From Ashinkailepas kermadecensis (Eukaryota > Arthropoda > Thecostraca > Neolepadidae): DNA of 64,000 bases. Within the stretch, counting starts at the first letter, position 1. Every line of letters begins with the position of its first letter. Shown piece by piece: positions 1 through 11,400 of this stretch. The notes under the pieces are model-generated. The model did no database searches, was not told the DNA's origin, and worked only from the letters and a program-made list of their open reading frames with translations. The stretch is from the NCBI GenBank assembly GCA_034440615.1, contig JAOTOM010005181.1, forward strand, positions 981,001 to 1,045,000, given 5' to 3'. The position numbers and the translations under genes are program-made.

Positions 1-221
1 CTGGCGGCGCGACGGTGTGATGACTGGGAGACTGGTCTGCCTCCTGGATTAGCGCAACAGAGAAATCCGAGGAGTTAGTCTCAGGCCAATACGAACCCAC
101 AATCACTAAAATTGAAAAACCTTCGCACACTTGCATGACGATGTTGGGAGACATTATTGACGATAGGTCAAGTCCCCTATATATTCTACATAATTAAATA
201 ATTAAATAAATATATTTATTT

Positions 222-224
<3 letters not shown>
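1..224. other. No recognisable feature (left edge)
   Basis: Mixed-composition sequence that becomes AT-rich from about position 180. I see no coding frame, repeat unit or RNA signature here. It leads into the AT microsatellite. Confidence 0.5.
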
Positions 225-693
<469 letters not shown>

Positions 694-698
<5 letters not shown>

Positions 699-2202
699 TA
701 TATATCTTCATTAATTCCTCCCATCTTGGTTGCTCTCGTGCATAGTCATGGGCGCGTCACCATGGCGAGGGACAGGGGGCTGTGTACCATTCTGCATTCT
801 GACATTCAGCTTTACGCCTGGCGTCGAATGGAAGAAATCGACCCAAATATACCTTTCGCTCCAATTCCAAAGCGGTGGCGATATCAATGTAACAGATAAC
901 ATTTCCCTTTGCACTTTCCAACAAGGGATGGTGGGGTGGGTGGGGTGGGGTGGGGTGGGGGGGTAGTGGGGAGAACCGATTCCACCCGAACCGAACTGAG
1001 TTAGGAGCACCCCTTCAGTGAGGAAGCTTCTTCGCAGCAAAGGGTGCCTTTGACCACTGAGCTTGAACACACCATCGGCTATTCCAAGTAAGGAGCTCTT
1101 CTTCTGGGAGATGGGCCTCTCTCTGCCATATGCAGAGAGAGGTGCTTGCCGCATATACCCGGATGCTTGCCGTGCTTCTGGATACTCTCCTGGACTCTCG
1201 GGAGGGCACTAATCAAACAGGGACGGCCATCTGAGGAGGTGCACTATTCTGACTGAAGAGCTCACGTTTGCAGTAAGGGCAGCCTGAGTGGACACTACCT
1301 TCACAGTAGGATTCTGGCTACCCTACTGCACCCGCCCCTCGCCCCCTGCCCCAGGCGGCAGCTACCAACCAACTACCGACCATTCCTCGGCCCTGTGTGC
1401 CAGAATCCATGAAATGAAATCCATTTCGAGCCCATTTCCAAATGGGTTTTGGAAAATATCATTGAGTTATTATCTTTAATAAAATTAATGTGCTCAAAAG
1501 AAAGCTTGGGGTTTATGGCCATCCTCTACTGGCCTGAAGGAGTCACGAAGAAAAACGATTTTGTCCTTGTCTGCGGAGATTGTTGATGACTTTTACGAGC
1601 TTAATGATTACTGAAAGGGAAACCTAAAAATGGCAATCATTGCTTGCATTTGAAAGAAATTGGCCGAATAGTGTTAAGAATGGTCATATTTTATGCTGGT
1701 TCTTCATTGCATGAAACAAGGGAGCAACGCGAATGATGACCTAACTAGTCGGGACATTATCGACTTTTAATACGAGCAAAGGCTACCATCGTCAAGTTTC
1801 CATTTCAAGAAGCATAATTATTTCACTCTGGCATTGAGCGAAGCGCCTGCAGTTCAGCATACTACCACAGAGCGTGTCGGGCGACATTATCACCCCCCCC
1901 GACCTGACCACTTCGCGCTACTATCGCTTCTACATGCCAGCAGCTTCCACTGCCGAGCTCGGTCAGCAGCTTCCACCGCCGAGCTCGCACTCGAGACGAT
2001 GCGCGGCCGGGATTTCTCAAAGGAGTGTTAAAGCTTTTCAAAAGATGAAGCCAAGGATTTGGCGATTATTGTACAGGGGCCAGGTCTGCTCATCTATGCA
2101 CGCGAGCCGACATATGTCGTTGGAAATATCGAAATAAAAAATACGACGGTTTTATTTCACAGAAAAGCAGCACCTTCTGACAATGCCACAGGGCACCAGG
2201 AC
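694..2202. other. Non-repetitive stretch, no supported gene
   Basis: About 1.5 kb of mixed sequence. Frames of 60-150 codons occur on both strands but overlap one another and match no family I recognise. It holds a G-rich tract at 929-972 and a C-run near 1885-1895. Confidence 0.4.
929..972 (+). other. G-quadruplex-prone G-tract
   Basis: Runs of three to seven G separated by single T or short spacers, of the form GGGGTGGGTGGGGTGGGG. This satisfies the usual four-G-run quadruplex pattern several times on the plus strand. Confidence 0.75.
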
Positions 2203-2480
2203 AGTGAGCGTCACCCGTCCAGCACGTGCTGCCGTCTTGTGTAGTGAGCGCCACCCGGCCAGCACGTGCTGCCGTCTTGTGTAGTGAGCGTCACCCGTCC
2301 AGCACGTGCTGCCGTCTTGTGTAGTGAGCGCCACCCGGCCAGCACGTGCTGCCGTCTTGTGTAGTGAGCGCCACCCGGCCAGCACGTGCTGCCGTCTTGT
2401 GTAGTGAGCGCCACCCGGCCAGCACGTGCTGCCGTCTTGTGTAGTGAGCGCCACCCGGCCAGCACGTGCTGCCGTCTTGC
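2203..2480. repeat. 40-bp minisatellite, 7 copies, with CACGTG palindrome
   Basis: Exact 40-bp period with units starting near 2203, 2243, 2283, 2323, 2363, 2403 and 2443. Each unit contains the 10-bp palindrome AGCACGTGCT. Units differ by a C/T change in CACCCGTCC versus CACCCGGCC and little else. Because 40 is not a multiple of 3, frames run through it on both strands; these are not genes. Confidence 0.97.
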
Positions 2481-2574
2481 GTCTGGCTGCCCCGAGCTGG
2501 GCACGCGGCTGTCTGGGGAACAAAGCCTGCCACCACTGCCGACAGGCGATCAACAAACTCAATCGGCGCCATCA

Positions 2575-3110
2575 CGTCACTGACTGACGTCACGTCCACT
2601 GACGTCACGGACTGGCGTAGCAACCACTGACGTCACATCCACTGACGTCATGGACTGGTGCTACATCCACAGACTTCACACTTCACGTCACTGACGCTAC
2701 GGACTGGCGTGACAACCACTGCCGTTACTGACTGATGTCACGGCTGTCGTCACAAACTAGCGCAACAATCACTGACGTCACATCCACTGACGTTATGGAC
2801 TGGCGTCACATCCACTGACGCAACGTCGCTGCCGTCGCGAACTGACGACATGCAACTGACGTCATATGCTGACGCCACGGACTGACGTCACGGACTGACG
2901 TCGGCCGTAGATCACAGTGTGGCGTCGCGGTCGATTTGCCATCCAAACGTAAGGTCTGACGCGACGGCAAACGTCGCGGCCAGCTGTCGCGTGCTGACGT
3001 CATTATCACGTCACGTGCAACGATTACGGATGGTGTCACGTGCGGATATGACGGAGTGACGTCACAACGGAAAAAATGTCACACGTGCATGCTACAAGTA
3101 CGCACGTGGA
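2575..3110. repeat. Degenerate array built on TGACGTCA palindromes
   Basis: Irregular units of roughly 15-25 bp such as CCACTGACGTCACATCC and GGACTGGCGTCAC. Nine perfect TGACGTCA octamers occur, at 2585, 2600, 2628, 2643, 2773, 2857, 2883, 2995 and 3057, with many one-mismatch forms between them. TGACGTCA is the classical cAMP-response element recognised by bZIP proteins. Whether it is used here is unknown. Confidence 0.85.
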
Positions 3111-3120
3111 TTGTGTCACT

Positions 3121-3225
3121 GCTGTTGGATAACGTCACTGGTGTTGGATTGCGTCACTGGTGTTGGATAACGTCACTGGTGTTGGATTGCGTCACTGGTG
3201 TTGGATTGCGTCACTGGTGTCGGAT
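3121..3225. repeat. 19-bp tandem repeat, about 5 copies
   Basis: Unit TGGTGTTGGATTGCGTCAC, alternating with a TTGGATAACGTCAC version. It directly follows the TGACGTCA-rich region and may be a derivative of it, since it retains GCGTCAC. Confidence 0.9.
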
Positions 3226-3539
3226 GTGGTAGTAACACAGATGGGACGGTACGTTTATGACAGTTCGCGCCTGCCGTCCCTTATTGACGTGACCGGAGTA
3301 TGTCAGAACAGCACGCACCTCTTCTCTTCACCTTTTCTGAACGTCAGAATTGCGACGATGGTCGTTGCATGGAAAACATGAACGTAAGGCCTCTTGTGTG
3401 TGTTATGCCTTTGGCTGGTGACTACGTCGATATTCAGCCGCCTACGCATTTCCTTTATCATGACGTCACACTAAATGCACCATGAAGCTGTTTGTGAGTT
3501 GAAGTCAAGGGCATTCAGCAGAATAAAGCAAACCGTCCA
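3226..3539. other. No supported gene
   Basis: Mixed sequence with one further TGACGTCA octamer at 3461-3468. No frame with recognisable protein content. Confidence 0.4.
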
Positions 3540-3760
3540 TAAGCCTGGGCAAGGTGATGGTGCCGATTAGCGTGACTGCTTATAGGGTACGCAGATCATC
3601 AGTGTAGGCTTCATAAGCCTGGGCAAGGTGATGGTGCCAGTTTGTGTGGCTGCCTGTACGGCGTGTAGAGCTTAGTGTAGGCTTCTATGCCTGGGCAAAA
3701 TGATAGCATCAGTTAGCGTGCTAGTAGGGCATGTAGGGCATCAGTGTAGGCTTCTAAAAA
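3540..3760. repeat. Degenerate ~72-bp tandem repeat, 3 copies
   Basis: Three diverged units, each beginning with a version of GCCTGGGCAAGGTGATGGTG and ending with CAGTGTAGGCTTC. Units start at about 3542, 3616 and 3689. The third has lost several bases. Confidence 0.85.
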
Positions 3761-3950
3761 CCATTGTGAGGGCACAATACATGAAGACAATGGGAGGGCC
3801 CGAATGGATTGTGGGCATACCACATAGGGGTCTCATGTTAAAAGTTGAAATGATTGGGGGAAGCCAACAGTGTGTGGGGGGGGGGGGGGGGCAAGTGCCT
3901 TCCCAAAACTATGAAAATCTACACCCGTGGTGTAGGGTTCGATCAAACTG
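3755..3950 (+). mobile_element. Dispersed repeat family A, copy 1
   Basis: The block reads GAGGGCA...GGCCC...CATAGGGGTCTCATGTT, then AAAAGTTGAAATGATTGGGG and AAGCCAACA. It is shared with a minus-strand copy at 5205-5400 and a plus-strand copy at 60945-61090. It contains a G16 run at about 3876-3891. No coding capacity is seen. Likely a short non-autonomous transposon (MITE or SINE fragment), class undetermined. Confidence 0.7.
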
Positions 3951-5204
3951 CGTGCTGCCATCGCTGCAGCGACACAGCTACTGAGTGTACAGGTAATACT
4001 TCCTGCGGGAACACATAATCGGTGGGCGAAGTTACCAAATCATGGTCCTTTGGCTGGGCACCGGCGGACAACTCGTCGTCCATGAATGTCTCTAGCTGCC
4101 AGATAGGGCTACCAGATTGATGGTCCGCACGCCCGCGCCGAGTGCGAGTATAAACCTCCCACTAAATGGCGTCGTTGGCACCAATAAAACGATCGCAAGG
4201 CCGACGATAGCGCCCTGTCGACCGCCGGCCGGCCGTTCTCCTCGAAAACCCACCAGCAGAGACCAGCGAGTCCACCACAGGTTCTTAGTCTGCTGTTAGT
4301 TCTGATGGGAGCCGCCAGGGACAAGCTGTGGTCACGGTGGGAAGAACTCCCCCCCTCCCTCCCCGCAGGACCGACTGGTGGTGGGTTGGTGGGGAGAAGG
4401 TTCCCAAGGGGTTAGCTGAGGAGTGGCAAGTCTGCAATTTTCAGGGACATTACTTACGCCACAACTTCTCCATGGGCCACCTACGCAAAATAAAATCAGG
4501 TAGAATGGGTGTCGTTTTGCTGTTTCATACGTCGGAGCAACGGTCGGGTTTTGTAAAGCGATTTGGTACTGGTTATTGATACTACTAGTACTTGTAGTAT
4601 AGTGTAGATAGTACTTTATTCTGTTTACAGTTTTGAATCAGAAGTAGGAAATGTATCGTAGTTTCGGTGTTCACATAGACACGTGGTAGATTCCTTTATC
4701 GCAAGGTGCGTCTGAAAAAAAAATGAGAAATTTGCTTTTATTGTTAGATGTTAACATGATTATATAAGGGGAAATTAAAATGTTAATCAATTATTGTTGT
4801 TAAATTTTAAGTATAACTTACAATTACTACATGCGTCCGCTGTCGATCTTAACAGTTCAGAGCCGGTGAAAGCGGGATACAATTTCATGGTAGGAAAGGG
4901 AGGGGGCTGATTGAGAAGCCAGTCCTCCTCCTCCCATCAGCTAGTTGTTATTCTTAGGAAAAAATGGCACGTTCTTGAGCTGGCCAATACTACAGCCTAC
5001 AGCGGTCTACACATCATGTTCCTGAGCTGGCCAACGCTACAGCCTACAGCGGTCTACACATCATGTTCCTGAGCTGCGCATCATCATCGTGATCTATATG
5101 ATTAGTCATACAGGCATATTATCTGGATTTGAAAGGAATTCTACCCCCATCCATTCCCCCACCCGTATGTAGCAATCCAACTCCCCTAGGCCACACCAAA
5201 TTTG
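3951..5204. other. No supported gene; short duplication inside
   Basis: Mixed, partly AT-rich sequence. At 4971-5080 a unit of about 47 bp (GAGCTGGCCAAYRCTACAGC followed by CTACAGCGGTCTACACATCA) occurs twice plus a partial third copy. Frames up to 83 codons match nothing I recognise. Confidence 0.45.
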
Positions 5205-5400
5205 TGCAGAAATTGTTGCAGATTTGTAAGCCTGCCACTAGCATTTTGGAGGGCACTTCCCCCATGTTGGCTTTGCTCCCCCCATAGTTTCAAATTTTAA
5301 AATGGGACCCTATGTGTTATGCTCTCCAATTAATTTGGTCCCGCTCGTTGCTTTCATGCAGCATGCCCTCTCAATGTTTTTGTTTTATAGAAACCTACGC
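5205..5400 (-). mobile_element. Dispersed repeat family A, copy 2
   Basis: Read on the minus strand this matches copy 1 in order: GTAGGTTTCTA, ACATTGAGAGGGCATG, CACATAGGGTCCCATTTTAA, AATTTGAAACTATGGGGGG, AAAGCCAACATGGGGG, AAGTGCC. Divergence is substantial, with indels, so this is an old copy. Confidence 0.7.
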
Positions 5401-6160
5401 ATATGCTGAGAGCTTTGATATTCTGACAAATTAGGATTTTTAATGTAGTTTGACATGCAACGAATATTTGCATTTTAGCCTGAGTTCCAAAGGACGAAGA
5501 TTAACAAGATTGGAAGAAAGGGACAGGTAAAACAGAACCCTCCTGATTAAGACAACCTCTCAGATTTGAATATGTCGGCATGAGTGTAAGGGTTGTTTCT
5601 AAACAACCCTTACAAGCGTCGGAAAATGGGCTTGCATTTCAAGAATTTTGCCGATTTATGCAAGCTTTGCTGCCAAATCAACCATTTTCGAGGGTCATGG
5701 CCAGGAGGCCTTCCAAATCTGCCAAGGAAAAACGCGGAATTAGGGCACCAGCGAACGCAACTGTAATTTTATGGCTCATTGTCCTCCCAAAAAACTACCA
5801 AGTGAACCTAGATACCAAAAGAAGAGAACACAATCGTAGATGAGATCAGGCAAACTCTTACGTACAGGTACTTGTGTCCATGTGGTTTGGAATATGACGT
5901 CACACTGGGTGAAGAGGCGGATTGCGAACACCAAGCCGTCAAGGGTTCAAGGACAATTGGAGGTCTTCCTCGAAGGCTTTCATACATGATCGAGTTTTAA
6001 CAGCAAAGTTTCCCTCCTTGGCTTACCGCACCAGCGTAGAAGATACAAGTGTGCCATAAAACGAAGCCCCTAGTTGAACATGATATGGGTAATAACAGCA
6101 TGGAGTAAATTGGACCAGACCTATTGGAGACGAATACCTCATGGGAAGTTCGGCTTTTAT
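5401..6160. other. No supported gene; contains a perfect 14-bp-arm hairpin
   Basis: An 87-codon plus-strand frame from 5580 has no recognisable domain. The hairpin at 5585-5614 lies at the start of that frame. A TGACGTCA octamer is at 5895-5902. Confidence 0.4.
5585..5614. repeat. Near-perfect 30-bp palindrome
   Basis: Left arm TGTAAGGGTTGTTT (5585-5598), two-base centre CT, right arm AAACAACCCTTACA (5601-5614). All 14 arm pairs are perfect. Confidence 0.95.
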
Positions 6161-6385
6161 TTGATGTTTGTTTTCAACTGGAAGCGTTTTTTGTTTTGTT
6201 TTCCCCTATATCACAACTCGAGACGACCCACTCAATGATTTGCACTTGACCCTCGCCGGGCCGGCCGGCCAATCCACCTTCGCCGGGCCGGGGGTGGGTG
6301 GGGGGGGGGGTGCGGGACACCGTTTGAAAACCCTGATTATAGAGAGCACGAAACATACCTTACATTTGCATTTTGATTGATAATG
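6161..6385. other. GC-rich segment with G-run
   Basis: Contains GGGCCGGCCGGCC near 6258 and a long G-run around 6292-6311. No gene supported. Confidence 0.5.
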
Positions 6386-6758
6386 AGGTCACCAGAGCTC
6401 GTATTAAGTCAATATATGGTCCCTGATTGAAGTTTCTGTACATGAATACAAATAGACAATGCTTGTGTTCTTTGGACATTTTTGTTGAATAATTAACATA
6501 GATTAATGCGTTTAGATTGATCATAGTGAAAAAGGGTCAAGACAGGATTGATGAGGTCAAGTCAGAATCAGGCTTGAATACCAAATTGCGAAATATGCAT
6601 GTTAGAGACAGGAAAAATGTCATTGCGAAGCCATTAGGGCCTATGGCTCATATCACATCTTATTTCTTCATTTTCGGCTACGCTAAGGTCGCTAAAGGTC
6701 ATACATAATAAGTGAACCCAGTGACATGACTTTTACCTTGGAGAGCGACCTGAATAAA

Positions 6759-6843
<85 letters not shown>

Positions 6844-7451
6844 TGTGTATATAAATGATACGGTCAGGTCAGGCCATGCCATATGGTCAGGTCAAGTAAT
6901 TTCGAGCTTTAATAATATGATACTGAAGCATCTTTGTAAACTGTCCAGCTTCTCACCTCATGACCTGGCCCCAGGTCACGCTGGGACATTGCATAAATAT
7001 AAAAACAGATCTCTTCGACCTTCGCCTAAGTGTGCACTGCTTAGGAAGCAATTTCAAAGGAAGGCCGTAGCAGGTCAAATCAGGTCAGCTTGCACGATGT
7101 CAGGTCATCTCAGGCCATTCGTTTATCATCTAGTGCCATGTCGTAGAACTTTGGCAGTGCTGAAACCGAATTCCAATATCACTGGTCAGGGAGAAGCAAC
7201 ATTTTGTATAAGATGGCACTGTGCAGAATATACATCATAAGTGACCGGACCTCATGTCATTGACCATTGACACATAGATTAATGCTTGCTGCATGTTAAA
7301 TTATTGCTTCTTGCATGCTCTTTGCCATCTTCGGCATGACAAATTATTCCAACTTGAATCTTCCCTCTGTATGCAGTAAAAATACATATAAATTGATCTG
7401 ACCTAGGGCCAGTGCACTTTCAATATTTTGGAACATCACTCCCTTTGACCT
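6386..7451. promoter_or_regulatory. Cluster of AGGTCA nuclear-receptor-type half-sites
   Basis: AGGTCA occurs at 6386, 6554, 6866, 6889, 6973, 7072, 7082 and 7102. The complement TGACCT occurs at 6961, 7399 and 7446. The pair at 7072/7082 is a direct repeat with 4-bp spacing (DR4). The pair at 6961/6973 is an everted repeat with 6-bp spacing (ER6), inside a palindrome with 8-bp arms. The hexamers are seen directly; that a receptor binds them is inference. Confidence 0.4.
6761..6841. repeat. (AT)n microsatellite
   Basis: About 80 bp of pure TA dinucleotide. Confidence 0.97.
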
Positions 7452-8626
7452 GTTCCAGCATGGGTGTAGCTACGGTTTTTAAATTGTGGGGGGTGGCCAA
7501 ACAAAATGGACGCGGGAAGTTATGGCAGGCTGGAGAGGTACCCCCCCCCCACACACACCAAATAGAATCCCCACATTTCAGCGACTTCATTTTCAAGATC
7601 TGGTTTTCAAATTTACGGTTGTTAAATCTGAAATGTTGAGGAAAAAGGTTCCGCCAAAATTAGCAAGTTTCACTGCTTATCACTGTCTATGTACACCTAA
7701 CTGTATGTCGTATGTGCTTGGTCCGATTTCACAGTTGCCATAGAGCATTGCTGCAGTTACATTAAACGTTACCCTCTTGCAACAGGAAAACAGAAAATAT
7801 TAGACGATGAGTCTAGTTGTAATAAATATGGACTTCCATGAACATTTCCCATATTTTTATTTGTATGGGGACACATATTGATGCAGTAACGCCAAGGGAC
7901 GGATACAGAGGGCACTGGGGTTTCTTGTAAACATCCTCTGTGACTGCGAAACCAGTGCGGAAGTACTCTCCTGGTACTTTGCGGTGACGCCCCACCAAAG
8001 AAATGGCGCTCCTCCAGACAAGTGTCCAATCCCTCAATGACAATTCCTGGATCCACCCCTGGTTACAGCATTGTTCTCTCGCGGTTATGAACTCCGGCTG
8101 GTTATAAAATCGTGCGCATTTACATGTGGCACCTCTTGCATACTTGACACTTCCATGAAGTCATTAAGAAAACAAACTTAACTTCGAGACGGGGTGCGTC
8201 TTACGCAGTCACCATTCGGGCTGAGGGGCACCCATTCCTTTCAATATTTTACCATTTTAGCATCGCACCTACGGCCCTGGCGTTGCGTGGAAGGAATGCA
8301 TCCCGAATATCCTTATCAGTCATCTTGCCGTATGTTCACAACGTGGTTTTTGCATTATCCCGGCAGCGACTTCCGCTAAAAAGGCTCGAAATACAACAAT
8401 CAACAAATGTTGCACTCCCGGGCTCACTGCGGGTAAGGTATGACAAGCGGATGCAGATGAGCGATAGGCTCACAACTACGTTGTGTACTGTATTTCTTGG
8501 TGATCTTTTATCTTGTGTTTTGATCGATTGTGATCAAAATTTAATCAAAGTTTCATCACTGGCATTGCCCTCTCCGTTTTCCCCTATTTTCCATATCTCT
8601 CCCTCATCGTCTCTATTTCCCTCATG
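7452..8626. other. No supported gene; possible transposon-end remnants
   Basis: 7452-7640 contains GTGTAGCTACGG, a GGGGGGTGG tract and a C10 run, the texture of an old interspersed repeat. On the minus strand near 8030-8065 the sequence reads CAGGGGTGGATCCAGGAATT, similar to the CAGGGGCG terminus at 14995. Frames up to about 95 codons are unrecognised. Confidence 0.35.
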
Positions 8627-8652
8627 TTATATATATATATATATATATATAT
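8627..8652. repeat. Short (AT)n microsatellite
   Basis: Pure TA dinucleotide of about 25 bp, followed by a pyrimidine-rich tract. Confidence 0.95.
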
Positions 8653-8880
8653 CTTCCTTCCTATTCTATTTCCTTCTCCTTTTACGTTCCTTCCCTTTCC
8701 TCGTTGAGTCCTCTTCACGTTTCCCGATGTCCTGCCCTTCTTCCTTGGCACGCATCATGCCGTGTGCCATTAACACCGCACACATGTCGCACATGCATAG
8801 CAACAGTTATGCATACACGCACATTAGTCGCACACCGCTGCGCACACAGGTGCGTGCAGGTGGTGCACAGACGCACACAG

Positions 8881-9043
<163 letters not shown>

Positions 9044-9260
9044 AGCTAGCGCACCGTTGCCGACCCACTCGCGCCATCCGACGCCTCTCCTCTGTGCGTA
9101 TTTACATAGCACGGCGGCGAAACAAAGAGCCCATCATTTGCGGCAAGTGACACCGGTCGTTACCGGCCCGATTATGTCCGATTGTCGACCAGGCTGGGCG
9201 TTTGTGGCGCCAAGAATGACAGTACTCTCGGTGCCATTCACTCACTCGTCGCGCCTTGTG

Positions 9261-9290
9261 ACCGGGGGTGGGGGTGGGGGAGGCGGTCTG
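9261..9290 (+). other. G-quadruplex-prone tract
   Basis: GGGGGTGGGGGTGGGGGAGG: four G-runs with single-base or short spacers. Confidence 0.7.
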
Positions 9291-9589
9291 CTGCGGTCGG
9301 CGGCTCCTCCAGCTATCAGATCGGCACGGGGAGTGAACGTGACCCAGACCCGCCACACAGGACTCAGGTGGCGACGCCCCCGCCAAAATGATGCCGCTGG
9401 AGCAAATGCTGGCCATCTGCTGACACTGGAGCACTTCATGCTCTAAATGGCCGACCCCAAGACATTTGCGGGAGCGTACCCACTCCTCAGAGGAGTGGCA
9501 CATACCAAAGATACCCCGAGCATTCATCTTTCCATATTTATATATAGCTTTGGGGATAGAGGGTGCTAGCAAAGCAACATGTGACCCAC

Positions 9590-9591
<2 letters not shown>

Positions 9592-9641
<50 letters not shown>

Positions 9642-9857
9642 GTGTGTGTTTGGGTGTGTGTGTGTGCGTGTGTCAACAACGCACACCAACAGTGTGGCCA
9701 GCGATGGACACCCGCAGGTGTGTGTGTGTGTGTGTGTGCGTGTGTCAACACCGCACACTCACAGTGTGGCCAGCGTTGGACACCCGGTGTGTGTGTGTGT
9801 GTGTGCGTGTGTCAACACCGCACACTCACAGTGTGGCCAGCGATGGACACCCGCAGG
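9592..9857. repeat. Compound minisatellite with (GT)n inside each unit
   Basis: Three units, each made of a (GT)n tract, then GTGTGTCAACACCGCACAC, then CAGTGTGGCCAGCGATGGAC and ACCCGCAG. The units run about 9592-9714, 9715-9785 and 9786-9857. They differ mainly in the length of the embedded GT tract. Confidence 0.9.
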
Positions 9858-9943
9858 TGTGTGTCAAGCATGCTTCCAAAGGATGACAAGTACAGGACAT
9901 GTGGAGAGCACATTCGTACAGCGACTGCACTCGGACGGGAACC

Positions 9944-10890
9944 CACTGCACATCACAACCCTCTGCACATCACAACCCACTGCACATCACAACCCTCTGT
10001 ACATCACAACCCTCTGCACATCACAACCCACTGCACATCACAACCCACTGCACATCACAACCCTCTGCACATCACAACCCACTACACATCACAACCATCA
10101 CAGCCCCTGCACATCACAACCCAACACCCACTGCACATCACAACCCACTGCACATCACAACCCACACTCACAACCCTGCACATCACAACCCACTGCACAT
10201 CACAACCCACTGCACATCACAACCCACTGCACATCACAACCCACTGCACATCACAACCCACTGCACATCACAACCCACTGCACATCACAACCCACTGCAC
10301 ATCACAACCCCTGCACATCACGACCCTCTGACATCACAACCCACTGCACATCACAACCCACTGCACATCACAACCCACTGCACATCACAACCACCCTCTG
10401 CACATCACAACCCTCTGCACATCACAACCCACTGCACATCACAACCCACTCACACTATCACAACCCACTGCACATCACAACCCTCTGCACATCACAACCC
10501 TCTGCACATCACAACCCTCTGCACATCACAACCCACTGCACATCACAACCCACTGCACATCACAACCCACTACACATCACAACCCACTACACATCACAAC
10601 CCACTCCACATCACAACCCTCTGCACATCACAACCCACTGCACATCACAACCCACTGCACATCACAACCCACTACACATCACAACCCACTGCACATCACA
10701 ACCCACTGCACATCACAACCCACTGCACATCACAACCCACTGCACATCACGACCCTCTGCACATCACAACCCACTACACATCACAACCCACTGCACATCA
10801 CAACCCACTCCACATCACAACCCTCTGCACATCACAACCCACTGCACATCACAACCCTCTGCACATCACAGCCCACTGCACAAGGGCCGA
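9944..10890. repeat. 17-bp satellite, about 55 copies
   Basis: Unit CACAACCCACTGCACAT, with variants CCCTCTGCACAT, CCCACTACACAT and CCCACTCCACAT. A few units are shortened. Seventeen is not a multiple of 3 and the plus strand has no stop in any frame of the unit. This produces overlapping plus-strand frames of up to 489 codons rich in His, Thr, Ser and Pro, which should not be annotated as proteins. Confidence 0.97.
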
Positions 10891-11014
10891 CGCTCGGTCC
10901 GTTCGCCACATGCACTCAAACAAACGGGAAGGTAAGTGTTTCTGTCAACACAGGACACTTCCACTCATGGTCCTTCGGCAGTTGAAGGTTGGCGTTGAAG
11001 TTCGGTACGGCCTT

Positions 11015-11063
11015 TTGGCAGCAATGTCGTCACCGTTTGGCAGCAATGTCGTCACCGTTCGGT
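11015..11063. repeat. Direct duplication of ~24 bp
   Basis: GGCAGCAATGTCGTCACCGT occurs twice in a row. Confidence 0.85.
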
Positions 11064-11089
11064 GACGGCGCGTCGCCAGCACCAGGCAT

Positions 11090-11400
11090 CATCTGACGTC
11101 ATTGGCCGCATCAAGCATCACGTGACGTCATCGACCAGGTATCACCTGACGTCATGGACCGCACCAGATATCGCCTGACGTCATTGGCCGCATCAAGCAT
11201 CACGTGACGTCATCGACCAGGTATCATCTGACGTCATGGACCGCACCAGATATCACCTGTCTTCATCGAGCGCACCAGGTATCACCTGATGTCGACCATA
11301 CCAGGTATCACCTGCCTTCATCGATTGCATCAGGTATCACCGAAGGTCATCGGCTGCATCAGGTATCAGCTGACGTTATCGAATACATCGTCCATGGCCA
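11090..11400. repeat. 82-bp higher-order repeat carrying TGACGTCA and CACGTG
   Basis: Sub-units of about 23-31 bp with the core ACCAGGTATCACCTGACGTC are organised as an 82-bp period (11093 to 11175). Six perfect TGACGTCA octamers lie at 11094, 11123, 11147, 11176, 11205 and 11229. Two overlap a CACGTG, giving CACGTGACGTCA. The array decays to the right, where the octamer is lost but CAGGTATCACC persists. Confidence 0.9.

Noticed and set aside
8283..8560. Penelope-like RT/GIY-YIG fragment (ILPYVHNVVFALSR)
   Set aside because: Only a short LPYV stretch resembles the family; no further motif in order.
9466..11065. His/Thr/Ser/Pro-rich plus-strand frames of 245-489 codons
   Set aside because: Produced by the 17-bp satellite, which is open in several frames at once.
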